A DNA stretch of 64,000 bases from Vespula vulgaris (Eukaryota > Arthropoda > Insecta > Hymenoptera > Vespidae): the NCBI RefSeq assembly GCF_905475345.1, contig NC_066593.1, positions 156,001 to 220,000 on the forward strand. Reading direction: 5' to 3'. Both the position numbers and the translations under genes were made by a program. The notes beneath the pieces are model-generated. The model saw only the letters and a list, made by a program, of their open reading frames with translations. It had not been told where the DNA came from and made no database searches. This document shows positions 25,697-37,173 of the stretch, in pieces; within the stretch, counting starts at the first letter, position 1, and every line of letters begins with the position of its first letter.

Positions 25697-27004
25697 ACTC
25701 TCTCTCTATCTGGCTCTTCGCTTCCGTCGCCCCATCCTTGCTTTCATCGTTCGACCGTTCAGGGCCGTAGATACCCGATACGCGCGAGTCGCCTGTAGGA
25801 TTCTACTTTTCTCTCGCAACTTCTTCTCGCAACTTCTCGATCCTATTTACGACGAATCCACGTGACTCGATCGAAATTTAACAGTACGACGTAAACTCGG
25901 AAAATTTGAGAAGAACGTTCTCAACGACGGTGATAAAATAAATAGCCTGAATCGATCCTCGGTTCGGTTTTGCGATCCTTTCTTAGGCGTAGCAAAACGA
26001 AAGACAAAGTTAAACTCGATCGAAGTGCGAAGATAAAAATGGAAAAGCGAAAGGAAAATTGGGTATGCGACGCGAGCTCTCAACGATACGTCCCTGCCTT
26101 TGTCTTCTCTCTCGCAGCTTGCACAAGCATAGACGAGCTTGGAATGCTCGAATTTGCTCGTTCACCCTGTCACACAGGACGTCGCGAACGTGAGCTCGCC
26201 CGTGTATGTGTGCGTGTCTGCGCGAGCGCGTACTCTCTCCATAGCATACGTGTGTCCGGTTACGCGTACAAACCAAGTTCATTCGCACGTAAAATGTACA
26301 GTGAACCGGAGCTAGCCTCTATTCCCTCGCACCCTCCCTCCTCTTTTTCTTTCCACCCACTTCTTTATCGCCCCATCTAACCGCTCTCTCTCTCTCTCTC
26401 TTTCCCTCTCTCGTACACTTCTTCCCCGCATTTCTCCTTCTTTTTTCTCAAAGGAAAGAGTTGGAAATCGCTTTGGAAAGCGATTCAAAGAAGCACTAGC
26501 GTTTGACACGATGAAAAGTTTCGAGTCCGATCCCTCTCCACTTACTACTCGAGGCCAACCTCGGGAGTTACGGCTAGCGAACGAAGCAACGCGATAGTAG
26601 CTACGAAATCAAAGGGCGAGTACGCTAGCAATTTCGATTCTTTAGGGGTAATTTCTCTCTGTTCAGGTGTTTCACTTCGCACGATAATGACTCTCCTTCT
26701 TTTTCTTTTATTTCCTCCGACTTTCCTCGAGGCATACCTATATAGATATTTCAACAAAATTCACCGTCGTCTCTCACCGAGAGGAACAACGGACGAAAAT
26801 TTTCTACGTCATTTCTTTCTGGACTTTTGGTATTAACTTCCATTAATATATTTTCTCTTGATCTCCATCTCTTTGATTTTCTTTACTCCACTTCTTTCGG
26901 ATCAAAGAGAAACGTTCTTCGGAAGAGTACATACTAGCCGACCGAATACACCCGAATGGTTGCGAAGGCGTTGGATAAGTATCTTTGGTTCAAAGAAATT
27001 TGCT

Positions 27005-27029
27005 CCTCTCTCTCTCTCTCTCTCTCTCT
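27005..27029 (+). repeat. (CT)12 array
   Basis: About 24 nt of CT dinucleotide, preceded by CTC-rich sequence. Confidence 0.85.
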
Positions 27030-27280
27030 GCGCGCAAATAAATTGTAAATCGTGGAAAATCCCTGGCACGGCTTAAGAATTTATCCAAGGGAATTTTTTG
27101 ATATCTTATCGCGATGTTATGCGCTACCCTAATTCGTTCTCCCTTTTATAATCTTTTTTAGAAACATCCGCAGAGAATTTTGTTTATTCGGAAGAAAGAT
27201 AGGAGACTTTGTATTCCGTTGTCCAAGGGAATGGAAATTTAGATGGGTATGCGACGAGTCGTTTAAGGTCTTTATTAGAA

Positions 27281-27301
27281 ATATCCATTCGAAATGGATA
27301 T
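27281..27301. repeat. Perfect 9-bp stem hairpin
   Basis: ATATCCATT, loop CGA, AATGGATAT. A perfect inverted repeat with a 3-nt loop in unassigned sequence; too short for a miRNA precursor and not followed by a T-run. Confidence 0.6.
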
Positions 27302-27798
27302 CCGGCTGGAATTTTGGTCGACGCGGTTACGTTGCGTTATCCTTTGAAAATAGCTCGCGCTGCCTCGAAGAAAAATATATCTACGAGTATTTCAGGTAAA
27401 AGAGTCGGTCGAGCGACCTCTTCGTCGTAGATATATAAGGCGAGGTAGGTAATCCTAACGCATCGTTCGGGAATACCTACGTATCGAGTCGAATGTATTC
27501 GAAGGTTCTCGCGCTATACCGAACGTATCCGATCCCGAGGGATTGAAATTTCATTAATCTCGGCGTCCCGTCGCTTCGCGTCGGCGTCTTCCCGATGCAT
27601 AGTAGGCGGCAGGTGTAGATACTCGCCCTATCTGCGAGTTATCCTTTCCCTCCTTGCCGCGTGATCGCTCGTGTTCTCTTTCTCTCGGGCGTTTGGTTAT
27701 CGCGGCGTACAGATAGATAGGTAGGTAGGTGGTAGGTGGGTACATCGTGAGCGGGCATAGGGGAGAGAGGAAGCCACGTGCAAGAAGTTTTCTCACCC

Positions 27799-27799
<1 letters not shown>

Positions 27800-27840
<41 letters not shown>

Positions 27841-27846
27841 ATCTCT
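27800..27846 (+). repeat. (CT)n array
   Basis: About 36 nt of CT followed by CTAT-interrupted units. Confidence 0.9.
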
Positions 27847-28370
27847 TTATCTCCGGCTTCCTCCAGGAGGACTGCATCTCTTACTTTGCCGCTATAACGA
27901 CGGAGACAAACACTCGCGCGAATTTCTTATGCAGCCGTCGCGCATACAAATGACGCGTTTAAAGAGACACCAGCGGGAGATTGCAACGGGCTGACGGCTT
28001 CCGTCGTGGCGCGAGAATTCGTCCCAGAAATCTGCGCCTACCGCTTCGTTTCGCCGCGCCGTCTCGTCTTACCTTTCGAGCTAACTCTCGAGGATCACGA
28101 GCAGCATCCGCGAGTCGTGGGATTTTTCGAAATAGAGACGCTTCCGACTCTCGGAGTTGTATTTACTCTTGGAGTTATTTTCGAGTCGTCGAATCGGGGT
28201 TACAAAGGAATCGTCGGTAAGGAGTTTAATACGAAGAGAATTTAAATAAAAGGATTCGCAGCGCGCAGATAGACGCGAATCGAACGGTAGGAGTTAAACG
28301 AATCACGGCGAGCGAGCTCGTCGCATTAACGGGAGTAATCGTTCGAGTACGGTCATAAATTTGTAGGAGA

Positions 28371-28386
28371 GCGAGCGCGCGCTCGC
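28371..28386. repeat. 16-bp GC palindrome with Z-DNA potential
   Basis: GCGAGCGCGCGCTCGC is self-complementary and contains an alternating purine-pyrimidine core (GCGCGCGC). Confidence 0.6.
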
Positions 28387-29371
28387 GACGTTTAAATTAC
28401 GTGCCGTGCCTTGCACGTCGTCGATCATTTTTACTTCTGCCAACGTTTACAAATTAACCGGCAGCCGGGAGTACGCTACAAATAATCCCTTATGGGTCAT
28501 ACTTTTGTTACGACGGGGCAGATGGTTTGCCAGAGGACAAATATGCGCGATTAAAGAGACAAGGAGAAGCTCGGAATCTCGTTTGGAAAGTTTCGAGCTC
28601 GCACCGTCGTCGCGTCGGCGCGCGCAAATAATACATATTTCTGCGACTGTCAAAGGACTTTTGGTAGCCAGCGTCGATATTTTTCGGATCGGTTTTCTCT
28701 CGTTCGTTTTTTCTCTCGTTCGTCTTTCCCTCCCCCGCGAGCAGCCCCAGCCGGCCGGTCCCCTTTTCCGAAAGAACCGCTCCGGCCCGGCAACGCAGCT
28801 CCGTGCTTCTCGCGAATGTAGATCGCGTTTATTTCCTCGTCCGTTTGGCTAATCAAGTTTTCGTGTCGGTGCGTTTTCGAGCGTGGAAAGCGCGCGTCCT
28901 GAAAAGCGAAACGGGAGAAAATTTGGAATTTAAATCGTCGCTTTTTCGTATCGCGCGTACGCATGTGCGCGCGCGTGAGAGAGGGAGGCCGCGCGACGTA
29001 ATCGATCTTTGCTCCTCTTTTCTTTTCCAACGAGAACGCCAGGGATTAGCCGAATTTATCTCGAAAAATTCGTCGAATCGAATCCGTGCGCGCGGAAAAT
29101 ATCAGTCGGACGACGACGTCTGCGTCGATTAACCGCTCGATCGAGCGGACTTTTAGCTGCAACGATCGACCATGCGAGCGATTATCGATCTTATCGTAGC
29201 TATACGTATATCGAAAAAAAGAAGTCTACATCTATATATTAGAAGGGGATGGCGCACCTACGCGCACCTCCCGACGGATAAGCGTGGCAGGACGGAGAAA
29301 AAAATGTATCGAAATTTTTCAATTTCTCTTGCTTTGTCACACAACGCCCTTCGGAGCCGTACCGTCATTCC

Positions 29372-29395
29372 GCTATTTCGCTATTTCGCTATTTC
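29372..29395 (+). repeat. 8-bp tandem repeat, 3 copies
   Basis: Three exact copies of GCTATTTC. Confidence 0.85.
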
Positions 29396-30210
29396 TCCCT
29401 TTTCTCGCCTTCCTTTTATTTCGATCATTCCGGGGGACGTGCACGCGCGTTGTACGCTCGCACCTGTCTGATCGAATTTTCCGCCAGAAATCCTACGCGT
29501 TCGATCAGAAACGGGTTGGAAACTAACGGTTTACCATTTTCCTACCCTCCCTCTCCCCTCCCCTCGCTCTCTCTCTCTCTCTCTCTTCGCTAGAATTCGC
29601 GTTTAATTGCCGCGACCTATCTCGGGGGTTGTCGAAAAACTCGGAAATCCGCTAGAAAATCGTCAAACGATAGATCGTATAATTTGAAGTCGCAACTAGA
29701 TCATATTACCGAAAAGCCACCACTTTGCGTGGAATGCTTACTGCCGTTCGCTCTATCGAACGATTCCGTCGATGGATCGAATGGTTTTTCTCCTATAAGG
29801 TATTTATTCTTGACTTTTTTTTCGATACGTTTGCGAAGAGATTTTCTTTGAACTTTTTTCTTGTTTTTAATTCGCTCCGGGAGAATAATCGGTCGAAACT
29901 GCCTTCCGTCGAAATAACGAAACTCCGCCGCCAACGCGACGACGTTGAAGTCGTACGCCGCGACTCGAGACGCGAGTCCTATATCCTCCTCAAACGGATG
30001 TAAATCCGTATCGGGATTAAACCGGCGATTTTGCCTCCTCGTTATGTAAAACGAAAACCACAAACGATCCGTTTCCATGCTTCTCCTTTTCCTCGCGCGC
30101 GGCTCTCTCAGAATTTCTTCCTATTCATTCGTTCGTGCATCTTTGTCCTCTTTTTCCTTCGAAAAACAAGAGCACATTCCTCTTTTTGTGCGCGCGTACT
30201 CCTCGAAGTA

Positions 30211-30254
30211 GAAAAGGAAGAAGAAGAGGAAGAAGAGGAGGAAGAAGAAGAAAG
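30211..30254 (+). repeat. GAA/GGA purine triplet tract
   Basis: Imperfect GAA/GAG array of about 44 nt with all purines on the plus strand; a candidate triplex-forming tract. Confidence 0.8.
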
Positions 30255-30334
30255 GAACAATTAAAAAATCACGATTAAAAAGAAGTACCGACGATCCTTT
30301 CTCGAAACGCTCGAGATCGGCTCCGAAATTCATA

Positions 30335-30372
<38 letters not shown>

Positions 30373-30381
30373 GCCGCCGCG
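30335..30381 (+). repeat. (GTC)n-(GCC)n triplet array
   Basis: About ten TCG/GTC units switch to about six GCC units. Confidence 0.9.
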
Positions 30382-31290
30382 GAGTCGTCGGCTTACCTTT
30401 GAACGATGTAACAACGTAATTTCTATTCATGATCCATCCAACGTAAATACGAGCACTGCTTTTTTTCTCATTTACATTAAGCTCGTCGTTCTCGGTTTCT
30501 TTACTCGTAGGTTCGCATTAACTCCTCGGATTTTTGCGTTATTGCCAAGTTCTGCGAAGAATTAAAAATCCTACGAGAAATCAAAAATCCTGAGATAAAT
30601 TAAAAATCTTACCGTCTCTCGCCACGCGGAACGTGCCCGAATGGATAGGTTCGTAACGTTGATCCGTGTTAGGTGATATTGAATTCGTGAAAACGGCTTA
30701 AAATTCGAAATGTAGATACGTATTTACATTTGTCCGGCATCCTGTAAAAGTCGATAAAAGGGAAAAGGGAAATAGTGAAATACGATGGGTGATACGCGTA
30801 TTAACGGTATAAACCCATAGATAAAGAGACATTCGCAAAGTCCATTAATGTAGCTGGAAAAAGTTTGACCGAACAAAAAGAACGTAAAGATGCGAGGATT
30901 AAAGTTAAATCCATTATCGAAATGAAAAAATGCAATTAAAATCAAGGTGCTTCCTTATCGCAGAGAAGGTATTTCTAGAGACTTTAGTTAAAGAGTAAAA
31001 AGGGAGAAAAAGAGAAGGGAAAACTCTTCTCGGTCAATCGTCGGAGGCATTAAGTAGGGAAGGTCGGATATGTAAATCTCCTTTGCGCTGGCACGTAATC
31101 GCATTCTCGGGTCGCGTCAACGTACACGAGGCACGAATGCACGCTCGATTTTTCAGCAAGGCCTAAACGTTCGAACGAGAACGAGTGGAGGGTACCGAGT
31201 GGGAGGAGACGAGAGAGAACGGAAACCCGGACAAACGTTCTCCTCCATTCTCGGCTATTCGATTCGCCTTATCGCGCGAGTCGAATCGGA

Positions 31291-31343
31291 GATAATGGAG
31301 CACCGATGTAAACGGATCAACCGACGGGTAATCCCGGATCGAC
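31291..31343 (+). repeat. Interspersed ~50-bp element, copy 1
   Basis: First of three same-orientation copies of an element starting GATAATGGAGCACCGATGTA and continuing with AACGGATCAA, a CG-rich spacer and TAATCC-GGATCGA. It contains a GATA core and a forkhead-like TGTAAAC. Copy 1 and copy 3 agree at roughly 85% of about 55 positions. Confidence 0.8.
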
Positions 31344-31360
31344 CGCTCGTCGGTGGAATG

Positions 31361-31402
31361 CTTGAGTTAAATTCAAGCCTTGAAAGTTCGAGCCCTATAG
31401 GG
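31361..31402. repeat. Two adjacent small palindromes beside element copy 1
   Basis: CTTGA and TCAAG flank a 7-nt loop at 31361-31377. CCCTATAGGG at 31393-31402 is a perfect 10-bp palindrome. Both lie within 60 bases of the first copy of the dispersed element. Confidence 0.5.
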
Positions 31403-31568
31403 AGAAAATTTCTCTCTCTATCTCCGACTCGTTCCATCCAGCTTTTCGGAGCGCGCTCTCTCGCTCGTCCTTCGGCAAACGCTTTTCTTTCTATAAGAGT
31501 GTTAATTTTGGCCGCATCCTCGATATCCTCGAATAGATGGAATCGAACCCTCGGGACGAGTCGTTTGC

Positions 31569-31617
31569 GATAATGGAGCATCGATGTAAACCTATCGATC
31601 GATTTTATAATCCCGGC
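31569..31617 (+). repeat. Interspersed ~50-bp element, copy 2
   Basis: Second, more diverged copy, starting GATAATGGAGCATCGATGTA. It keeps the GATAATGGAGCA head, the ATGTAAAC core and the ATAATCCCGG tail, with the middle changed. It lies 278 bp after copy 1. Confidence 0.75.
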
Positions 31618-32293
31618 GTTCTCGCGTTCCTCGTCCGAACGAGTCCCTTCTCATTTTTACATACGTACGCGCGCGTATCGAATATATATATCCACGTACA
31701 TACGGCATACGAGGAAGCTTAAAAGGGTAGGTGGTACGCGTAACGTCGAACGACGTAAACAAATCGTTACGACGTAAACCGTGAGAAGTACCGCTACGTA
31801 GGGAGATCGCGCCAAGACGACCATACGATCGACTCTGCTGTCGTCGTAGTCGTGGCAAAACTTTCTTTTCTTTCGCGTCGAAAAAGTCTTCTCGTTCGCA
31901 AAGGTTCGATTCGTCAAGGATTTTGACCACGCGAGGCGATAAATAAATATATCCGATAGCGATTATCCGATGCGGGTGTGCACGCACGCACGTCGGTAAA
32001 TATAATATATGTGTACGTATATACGAACACGCGCGCGCACGAGCGTTAGCCGAAATTTATAGCGGGTCGAATTCTTTTATTCCATCGGAGGCTTCCCTCT
32101 CGAGTGGTAGGAGCGGGGATCGTTAGAAAGGGGATCTCTTAAGAATTCATCGGTCACTCGGTGAGATTTACGAGTTTGCGGATAGGAGCACATAATACGT
32201 CCGATTCTTCGCACAAAGCTATCGGAACATCTCGGAGCGTCCTAGGCTTTCCCCCTCTGCCCCTGGCTCCTGACCCTCCAAAGTCGGTTCGAC

Positions 32294-32347
32294 GATAATG
32301 GAGCACCAATGTAAACGGATCAATCGTCGATAATCCAGGATCGATCG
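32294..32347 (+). repeat. Interspersed ~50-bp element, copy 3
   Basis: Third copy, starting GATAATGGAGCACCAATGTA, 725 bp after copy 2. It matches copy 1 through the head, the AAACGGATCAA core and the TAATCC-GGATCGA tail, with one single-base length difference in the spacer. Flanks are unrelated. Confidence 0.8.
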
Positions 32348-33540
32348 ATAGCCAGCCACGAAAGAACTCTTGCCGTGCTCCTTCTCGAGAATCAGCACCT
32401 TTCGATAACGTATGCTCTACACCGAGCGAACCGTTATCGCGCGAGGACGTTCCGTTTCTATCCTCTGCTCCTTTATCCTCGAGCTTTCGCCTAGATTCCT
32501 TCTAAACGCGAAACTCTTGCTATCGAGGAAATAGAATTTCAGACTATCCCTCTGTACTCCGTTCGTCTCTCGTTCGAGCTTATATAATCCGTCTTCGATA
32601 CTCTCTTTTCGTCGAATCGACACACAGTTCGTCACATTTCAACGCGTTTCGACGTACGTAGATGGGTAAACGCGCGAAGCGCGAGAACGAGTGCTTTGCC
32701 GAACGTGTGAGAAATAAAAGGCGACGGGAGAATAGGGAAGAGAGGGTAGGGATTCTTGCGAATGTAGGCCACGATCGTTAATTCTCGATCCGATAACGTA
32801 CGACGTGATCCAAGTTCAGTGTTATCGCGTCCGGCGAAAATCGTGGGGTGGAAGAGAAGAATGAGAATGCCAGCGAGGGAGGACGAGCGGAAGAAGGAGG
32901 AACGGCGGCGAGTGTTCTCTGTTTTCCAAGAGCTCTTCTTTCTCTTTGTCTTCGCCGTTGACGTCGACGTACCCGTACTCGTAGCCGTAGCCGCAGTCGT
33001 GGCTGTAGCCGTGCTCGCGTCCCGAACCAAAGGCTCGAAGCGTGCATTCGATGAAGAGGATCCACTTCGTCCGTCGTGCCTCCCGTTATTGCCTTTTATA
33101 CGGCTTCGAGTGACCAAAGAGAATCCGAGATTTAGTCCAAAGTCATTTCCTTCCTTTGCCAAAGATCATCTGGAAGAAAACGGAGACGGATGATCTTACC
33201 TTTTATCGCGAACTCTCATTAGACGCGCATTAGTACTCTTTCTTCCTTCGGCGAAGAACTTTGCTTCGGTGCGCGAACGAGATAAGAACGATATTTTTTT
33301 TTTTTTCAGATCGTCATGAATGCCGAGGATCCTCGAGAGGACGTACCTATGCACGCCAAGTTCAGCGTTATCGCGTTCCGTTCTCTCGACGTTTCTCTCG
33401 ACGTCAGCCTCACCGAGACCGAGTACAAAGGGCACATTCGATGAAGAGGGCACGCGCTCTTCTTCCCTTGCAACCCTCTTTTCTCTCCTCTCTTTACGGA
33501 TTCTTCTTCGGTTTCGAACGCGCGGAGGAGACGACGAATG

Positions 33541-33543
<3 letters not shown>

Positions 33544-33580
<37 letters not shown>
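33544..33580 (+). repeat. (GA)18 array
   Basis: 37-nt GA array; the first long GA array after the CT-dominated 7-30 kb stretch. Confidence 0.95.
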
Positions 33581-33583
<3 letters not shown>

Positions 33584-33762
33584 GGTCGAAAGAATGAAAA
33601 AGAGAATGAAGAGTCGTGACGAGCGACAGGGTAGGTCTAACTGAGAATGTGTTCCAGCTTGGCGTACCCTTCTCTCGGTGACACACTAATGAGACGCAAA
33701 GGCTTTTGCGCGTTTAAAGGGTGACGACGCCACGGCGTCGATTAATGAATGTCGCTTCCACC

Positions 33763-33782
33763 TCTCTCTCTCTCTCTCTCTC
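33763..33782 (+). repeat. (CT)10 array
   Basis: 20-nt CT array, one of only two long CT arrays in the GA-dominated stretch. Confidence 0.85.
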
Positions 33783-34750
33783 CCTCCCTCTCCCTTCCTT
33801 TTCATCTTTTTTCTTTTCGCACACACGTACGCGCGCGTGTAGCGCGGTTATCAACGCGATAACACATCTCATGTCTCTCTCTATCTCTCGTTTCTATCCA
33901 TTCCCACGCTTCTCGCGGTTATTCCGTACGCAACGAAGGGAAAAAAATGTTTCGAGCTTAAATTGCTACCCCGTCTCGCGTATCCGCCTAACGCTCTCCG
34001 CGTAATTATTGCAACGAATTGAAAGAGTGAAAATGGAGAGAAAGGGACAGGGAGAAAGAGGAATCCAGGCTGGTGTTTCTTTTTTTTTTTTTTTTAGAAC
34101 GTGGGGTGAACCGGGAGAGAAAACTGTTAATCATCGTAGCAGTCTCGCGAAACAGGTACCTTATTAGCGTCGAATCGCTGCTATCGCCCATTGTGTCGAT
34201 TTCGTGAATATTCGTCAACATTTTATTGTTCCCAACGAATAGGAAACGGAGAGGAATAATAGTTGGTAGAGGCACGCGTATCTCCGATCGATATTAATGC
34301 CGAAAAAGAAGCGAGAGAGAAGGAGAAAGACGGAGATATCGAGATACCAAAGTGCCGTTCTCCCGTCCAGGGTGTTTAATCTTCGTTTAAAATAAAGTCT
34401 GGGGGAAATTTTCTTAATGAAGCGTACGAGGTACGGTCGTCGAGCGTCCGTAACTGTAATTACAGACGCGATCCTCTCGCATTCGGTCTGCCACCTAGCA
34501 GAGATCTTTAATCCCACGACGTCAACGTGCAATTAATAACTTGCAATGACGATGTACAAAAATAATCGGCCATTATCTAATTTGATTCAACGTTTAAAAG
34601 ATAAACCAAACTCGTTTCGTCGTCGAAGGGTAAGAGAGTTGGCCGGTGCGATCTTTGGAATAAAACTATCCTCGGAGATTTTCCTAATAAAGTGGAAACG
34701 GAGCGGGGAAGAGAATGAGGAAGACGGAGAGAGACAGAGGAGAGTGGAAT

Positions 34751-34790
34751 AGAGAGAGAGAGAGAGGGAGAGAGAAAGAGAGAGAGAGAG
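34751..34790 (+). repeat. Interrupted (GA)n array
   Basis: GA array with GGGA and AAAG interruptions. Confidence 0.85.
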
Positions 34791-35125
34791 AAGGAGAAGT
34801 CTATAATTACAAACGTGACCGTCTTTGAGAGCACTCCACCCTGTTCCGTTTGCCCTTTGACCCGGACAATTTTCAGGCCACCGTCTTCGATAAGTATCGC
34901 CACGATCGCCCTTATCGTGATGTACCTTCACCCTCTCTCGTGTCGCGCACGCGCGCGCACTCACTGCCTTTCTTCGCCCTGATTAGACATCTTCCCTGTT
35001 TCGACGCGAGCCTCCTCTCTCTCTCCCTCTCTCTCTTTTTCTAATCTTTACGAGGGGATCTCACGAGAGCACATATATAAGTCTACCCTCCCTCTGGTCT
35101 TTTTCTAATTGCTGTGCACACCCTC

Positions 35126-35185
35126 GACTCGACTCGACTCGACTCGACTCGACTCGACTCGACTCGACTCGACTCGACACGACTC
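35126..35185 (+). repeat. (GACTC)12 pentanucleotide array
   Basis: Twelve 5-bp units, all GACTC except one GACAC near the end. It is the only pentanucleotide array seen in the window, followed by a GA-rich tract. Confidence 0.95.
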
Positions 35186-35560
35186 GAGAAAAACAGAGAG
35201 AGAGAGAGAGGAAGAAAGAAAGAGAAGATAAACTTGGACATTCTCTCGCACGTGGAAAATACTCGCCCTATCGATTGCTCCACCGAGACCGACACGTTCG
35301 AGAGCTTATCGCTTATGATCTATGAGATTCTTTGGAGGGAGAGAACCGTCGAACCAACGGAGACATATTTTCCACGTGGCAGAACAGTCGGCCCCGAGTC
35401 AGCGATAAAAAGGCGAAACTCTGGTAGCGGGTGGAGGTTTAGAGAGTTAGAAACGGCAAAAGTGCTTTGCAAACATCGCGAATGCAGAAACAACATCACC
35501 GCCAATTCCTTCCTCGCCGTTTCTCTTCTCCGTTTACAAGAGAACATCGGGTGGCGTCCG

Positions 35561-35584
35561 CGTTCGCGTTCGCGTTCGCATTCG
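35561..35584 (+). repeat. 6-bp tandem repeat (GTTCGC)
   Basis: About four hexamer units, the last with an A-for-G-type change (GCATTCG). Confidence 0.75.
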
Positions 35585-35840
35585 TGCTTCCCCTCCCGTC
35601 CTACCGGTTCCACGACGTAAACTTGGTTAAACGAGTCGCGGGGCCACGCAAAGTTTTCCTTCCCATCTCGCTGTATTACTTGGCCGACTCTTGCGTCGCT
35701 TTGGCTGCTATGCTAATTGCTCTATTGTTTTAACATCGAGCGGGTACTACTTTCATCTTTTTTTCCGTCTTTTCTCCGTCTTTGCTTTTCGAAATAAATA
35801 TTTTCTTCGATGAAAAGTGCCTTTCCATGTCTTTCCTCCG

Positions 35841-35955
35841 TTAATCGCCCCCATCGCTACGTCCGCCTACATAGTCGACATAGTCGAGCGCCTTAGCAAG
35901 CTCCCTTAGCATGCCGAAGCCTAACGCTGCACGAGACATGCTCGTGTACGCGTCC
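35841..35955 (-). CDS. Candidate terminal exon, small unknown protein end
   Basis: On the minus strand a long CT tract and pyrimidine-rich stretch lead to GTGCGCGCAG, a strong-looking acceptor. The following 115 nt read in one frame as 37 codons and TAA (SRAALGFGMLRELAKALDY in the middle, ending in Gly/Asp). The segment could form an amphipathic helix. No upstream exon was located. The (GA)n array that supplies the pyrimidine tract is a generic microsatellite, so the acceptor may be accidental. Confidence 0.18.
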
Positions 35956-35989
35956 CTGCGCGCACACACCGATGGATAGATAGGTAGCT

Positions 35990-35990
<1 letters not shown>

Positions 35991-36029
<39 letters not shown>
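35991..36029 (+). repeat. (GA)19 array
   Basis: 39-nt GA array; read on the minus strand it is the pyrimidine tract before the candidate acceptor at 35956. Confidence 0.95.
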
Positions 36030-36030
<1 letters not shown>

Positions 36031-36110
36031 AGGACTGGCGTAGAGCAAACTGCGCCCACCGATAGGGTGGCTTTCGTCGGTGGGAGTGTGTAGCTGGCGT
36101 CGGAATCTCG

Positions 36111-36803
36111 ATGGTGACGGTGCACATAGATGTGTGCCTGGCACGACGGGTGGCCTCCTTAAGGCGCCTTTGGATATTCATCCTCGTGTTATGTGTGACA
36201 CGCGAGTGGACCTCCCACAGGGGCTTAAAAGGGAATTACGTGGGCGCAGCGGGTGGAGAATGGCTCGGAGAATGGGATGGATGCCGTGGAGGGAGGAGTC
36301 GGAGTAGACGCTGGAGGATTGGAGGAGACACCAGCGACAACCTCGCAAGATCCGTCGTCCGTCGCTCGTCCTTCCTCGTCTCCGCCGTCCTTTGCCGAGC
36401 GACCAAGCGAATTTCTCCGGATGCTCGAGCTTCGAGCGCTTCGTCTATTTCACGGGGAAACGGCCAACCTCCTTGGAAAATTTCTCCTTGGAAAATCTCA
36501 AACTATCCTTTACTACCTTCCCCCTTTGCACCAGTGCCATTCGAACGTGATATTTTTACCTTTATCTCGTTACTCTGCGTTTATGATTCACCAACGTTTA
36601 GCCGAAACGGGTCGCGTCGGCGAAAGATAATCCGAATGATCCTTCTAAAAGGATCGATAGTCGATCGTTTTAATTTATCGTTCGAGACGTTGCTCGAGAC
36701 CGGGTGGGTCGAGCAGGAGTGCGTAGAGAAAAATAGCCTAGAGACGCTCGTTTCTATCGCCGGCGCTAGGATATTTACGAGCTCGTCGGCGACTCGACGA
36801 TGA
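36111..36803 (+). CDS. Long open frame with signal-like N-terminus (doubtful)
   Basis: A 230-codon frame from ATG to stop. Residues 20-29 (LWIFILVLCV) after a basic stretch resemble a short signal peptide; the rest is basic and Ser/Arg-rich, with no recognised domain. The two other plus-strand frames are also open for 75-125 codons over the first 300 bases, so the region is locally stop-poor. A possible acceptor (CCTCCCACAG) sits at about 36219-36228. This could be a first exon, part of an untranslated transcript, or chance. Confidence 0.15.
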   Translation: MVTVHIDVCLARRVASLRRLWIFILVLCVTREWTSHRGLKGNYVGAAGGEWLGEWDGCRGGRSRSRRWRIGGDTSDNLARSVVRRSSFLVSAVLCRATKRISPDARASSASSISRGNGQPPWKISPWKISNYPLLPSPFAPVPFERDIFTFISLLCVYDSPTFSRNGSRRRKIIRMILLKGSIVDRFNLSFETLLETGWVEQECVEKNSLETLVSIAGARIFTSSSATRR

Positions 36804-37117
36804 GAGAAGAAAAGAGAGGGAGGGGGGAACGAAAGAATGGAAATAGTTTCCGTTTGAATCGCTAGACGAGAATAATCGGGTGCTTATCGCTTCCTGACCG
36901 GATCGTTCTCGAGAGCCAAGCGTTGCGGATAGTTCCGTCTGCGAGCGCTTTCACGACGACTGCCCTCGAAATATAGGAAATTACGACGCCTCGATACACC
37001 GACCCTTCGGCGATAATTACTCGCGATCGTTGGCCGACATCCACGCGAGAATTCCTTCGGAAAAGCGACGGTGATATCGAACGTCGATAAAATCCCCGTT
37101 TATCCGAGAAAAAGATC

Positions 37118-37130
37118 GAGAGAGAGAGAG

Positions 37131-37172
<42 letters not shown>
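37118..37172 (+). repeat. (GA)n array with one GC interruption
   Basis: About 54 nt of GA, the longest dinucleotide array in the window, with a single AGCG interruption. Confidence 0.95.

Positions 37173-37173
<1 letters not shown>

Larger units (their letters stand above)
16000..27000. other. Noncoding region with scattered arrays
   Basis: I see no confident gene. Open frames of 60-190 codons are Ser/Arg-rich or run through CT arrays. One minus-strand stretch at 18486-18675 reads 59 codons of ordinary composition but lacks an ATG and a convincing acceptor. Short purine tracts (16341, 18938, 23547, 25226) and several AT-rich islands (20010-20130, 22680-22700) interrupt the CpG-rich background. 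Confidence 0.4.
27850..31280. other. Noncoding region before the three-copy element
   Basis: Contains the GC palindrome, an 8-bp tandem repeat, a GAA-rich tract (30211-30254) and a GTC/GCC triplet array (30335-30381). No supported coding exon. Confidence 0.4.

Noticed and set aside
31525..31600. Possible tRNA on the minus strand (GGTTCGATTCC box)
   Set aside because: T-arm pairs only 4 of 5 and no complementary acceptor stem or A-box lies at the right distance.
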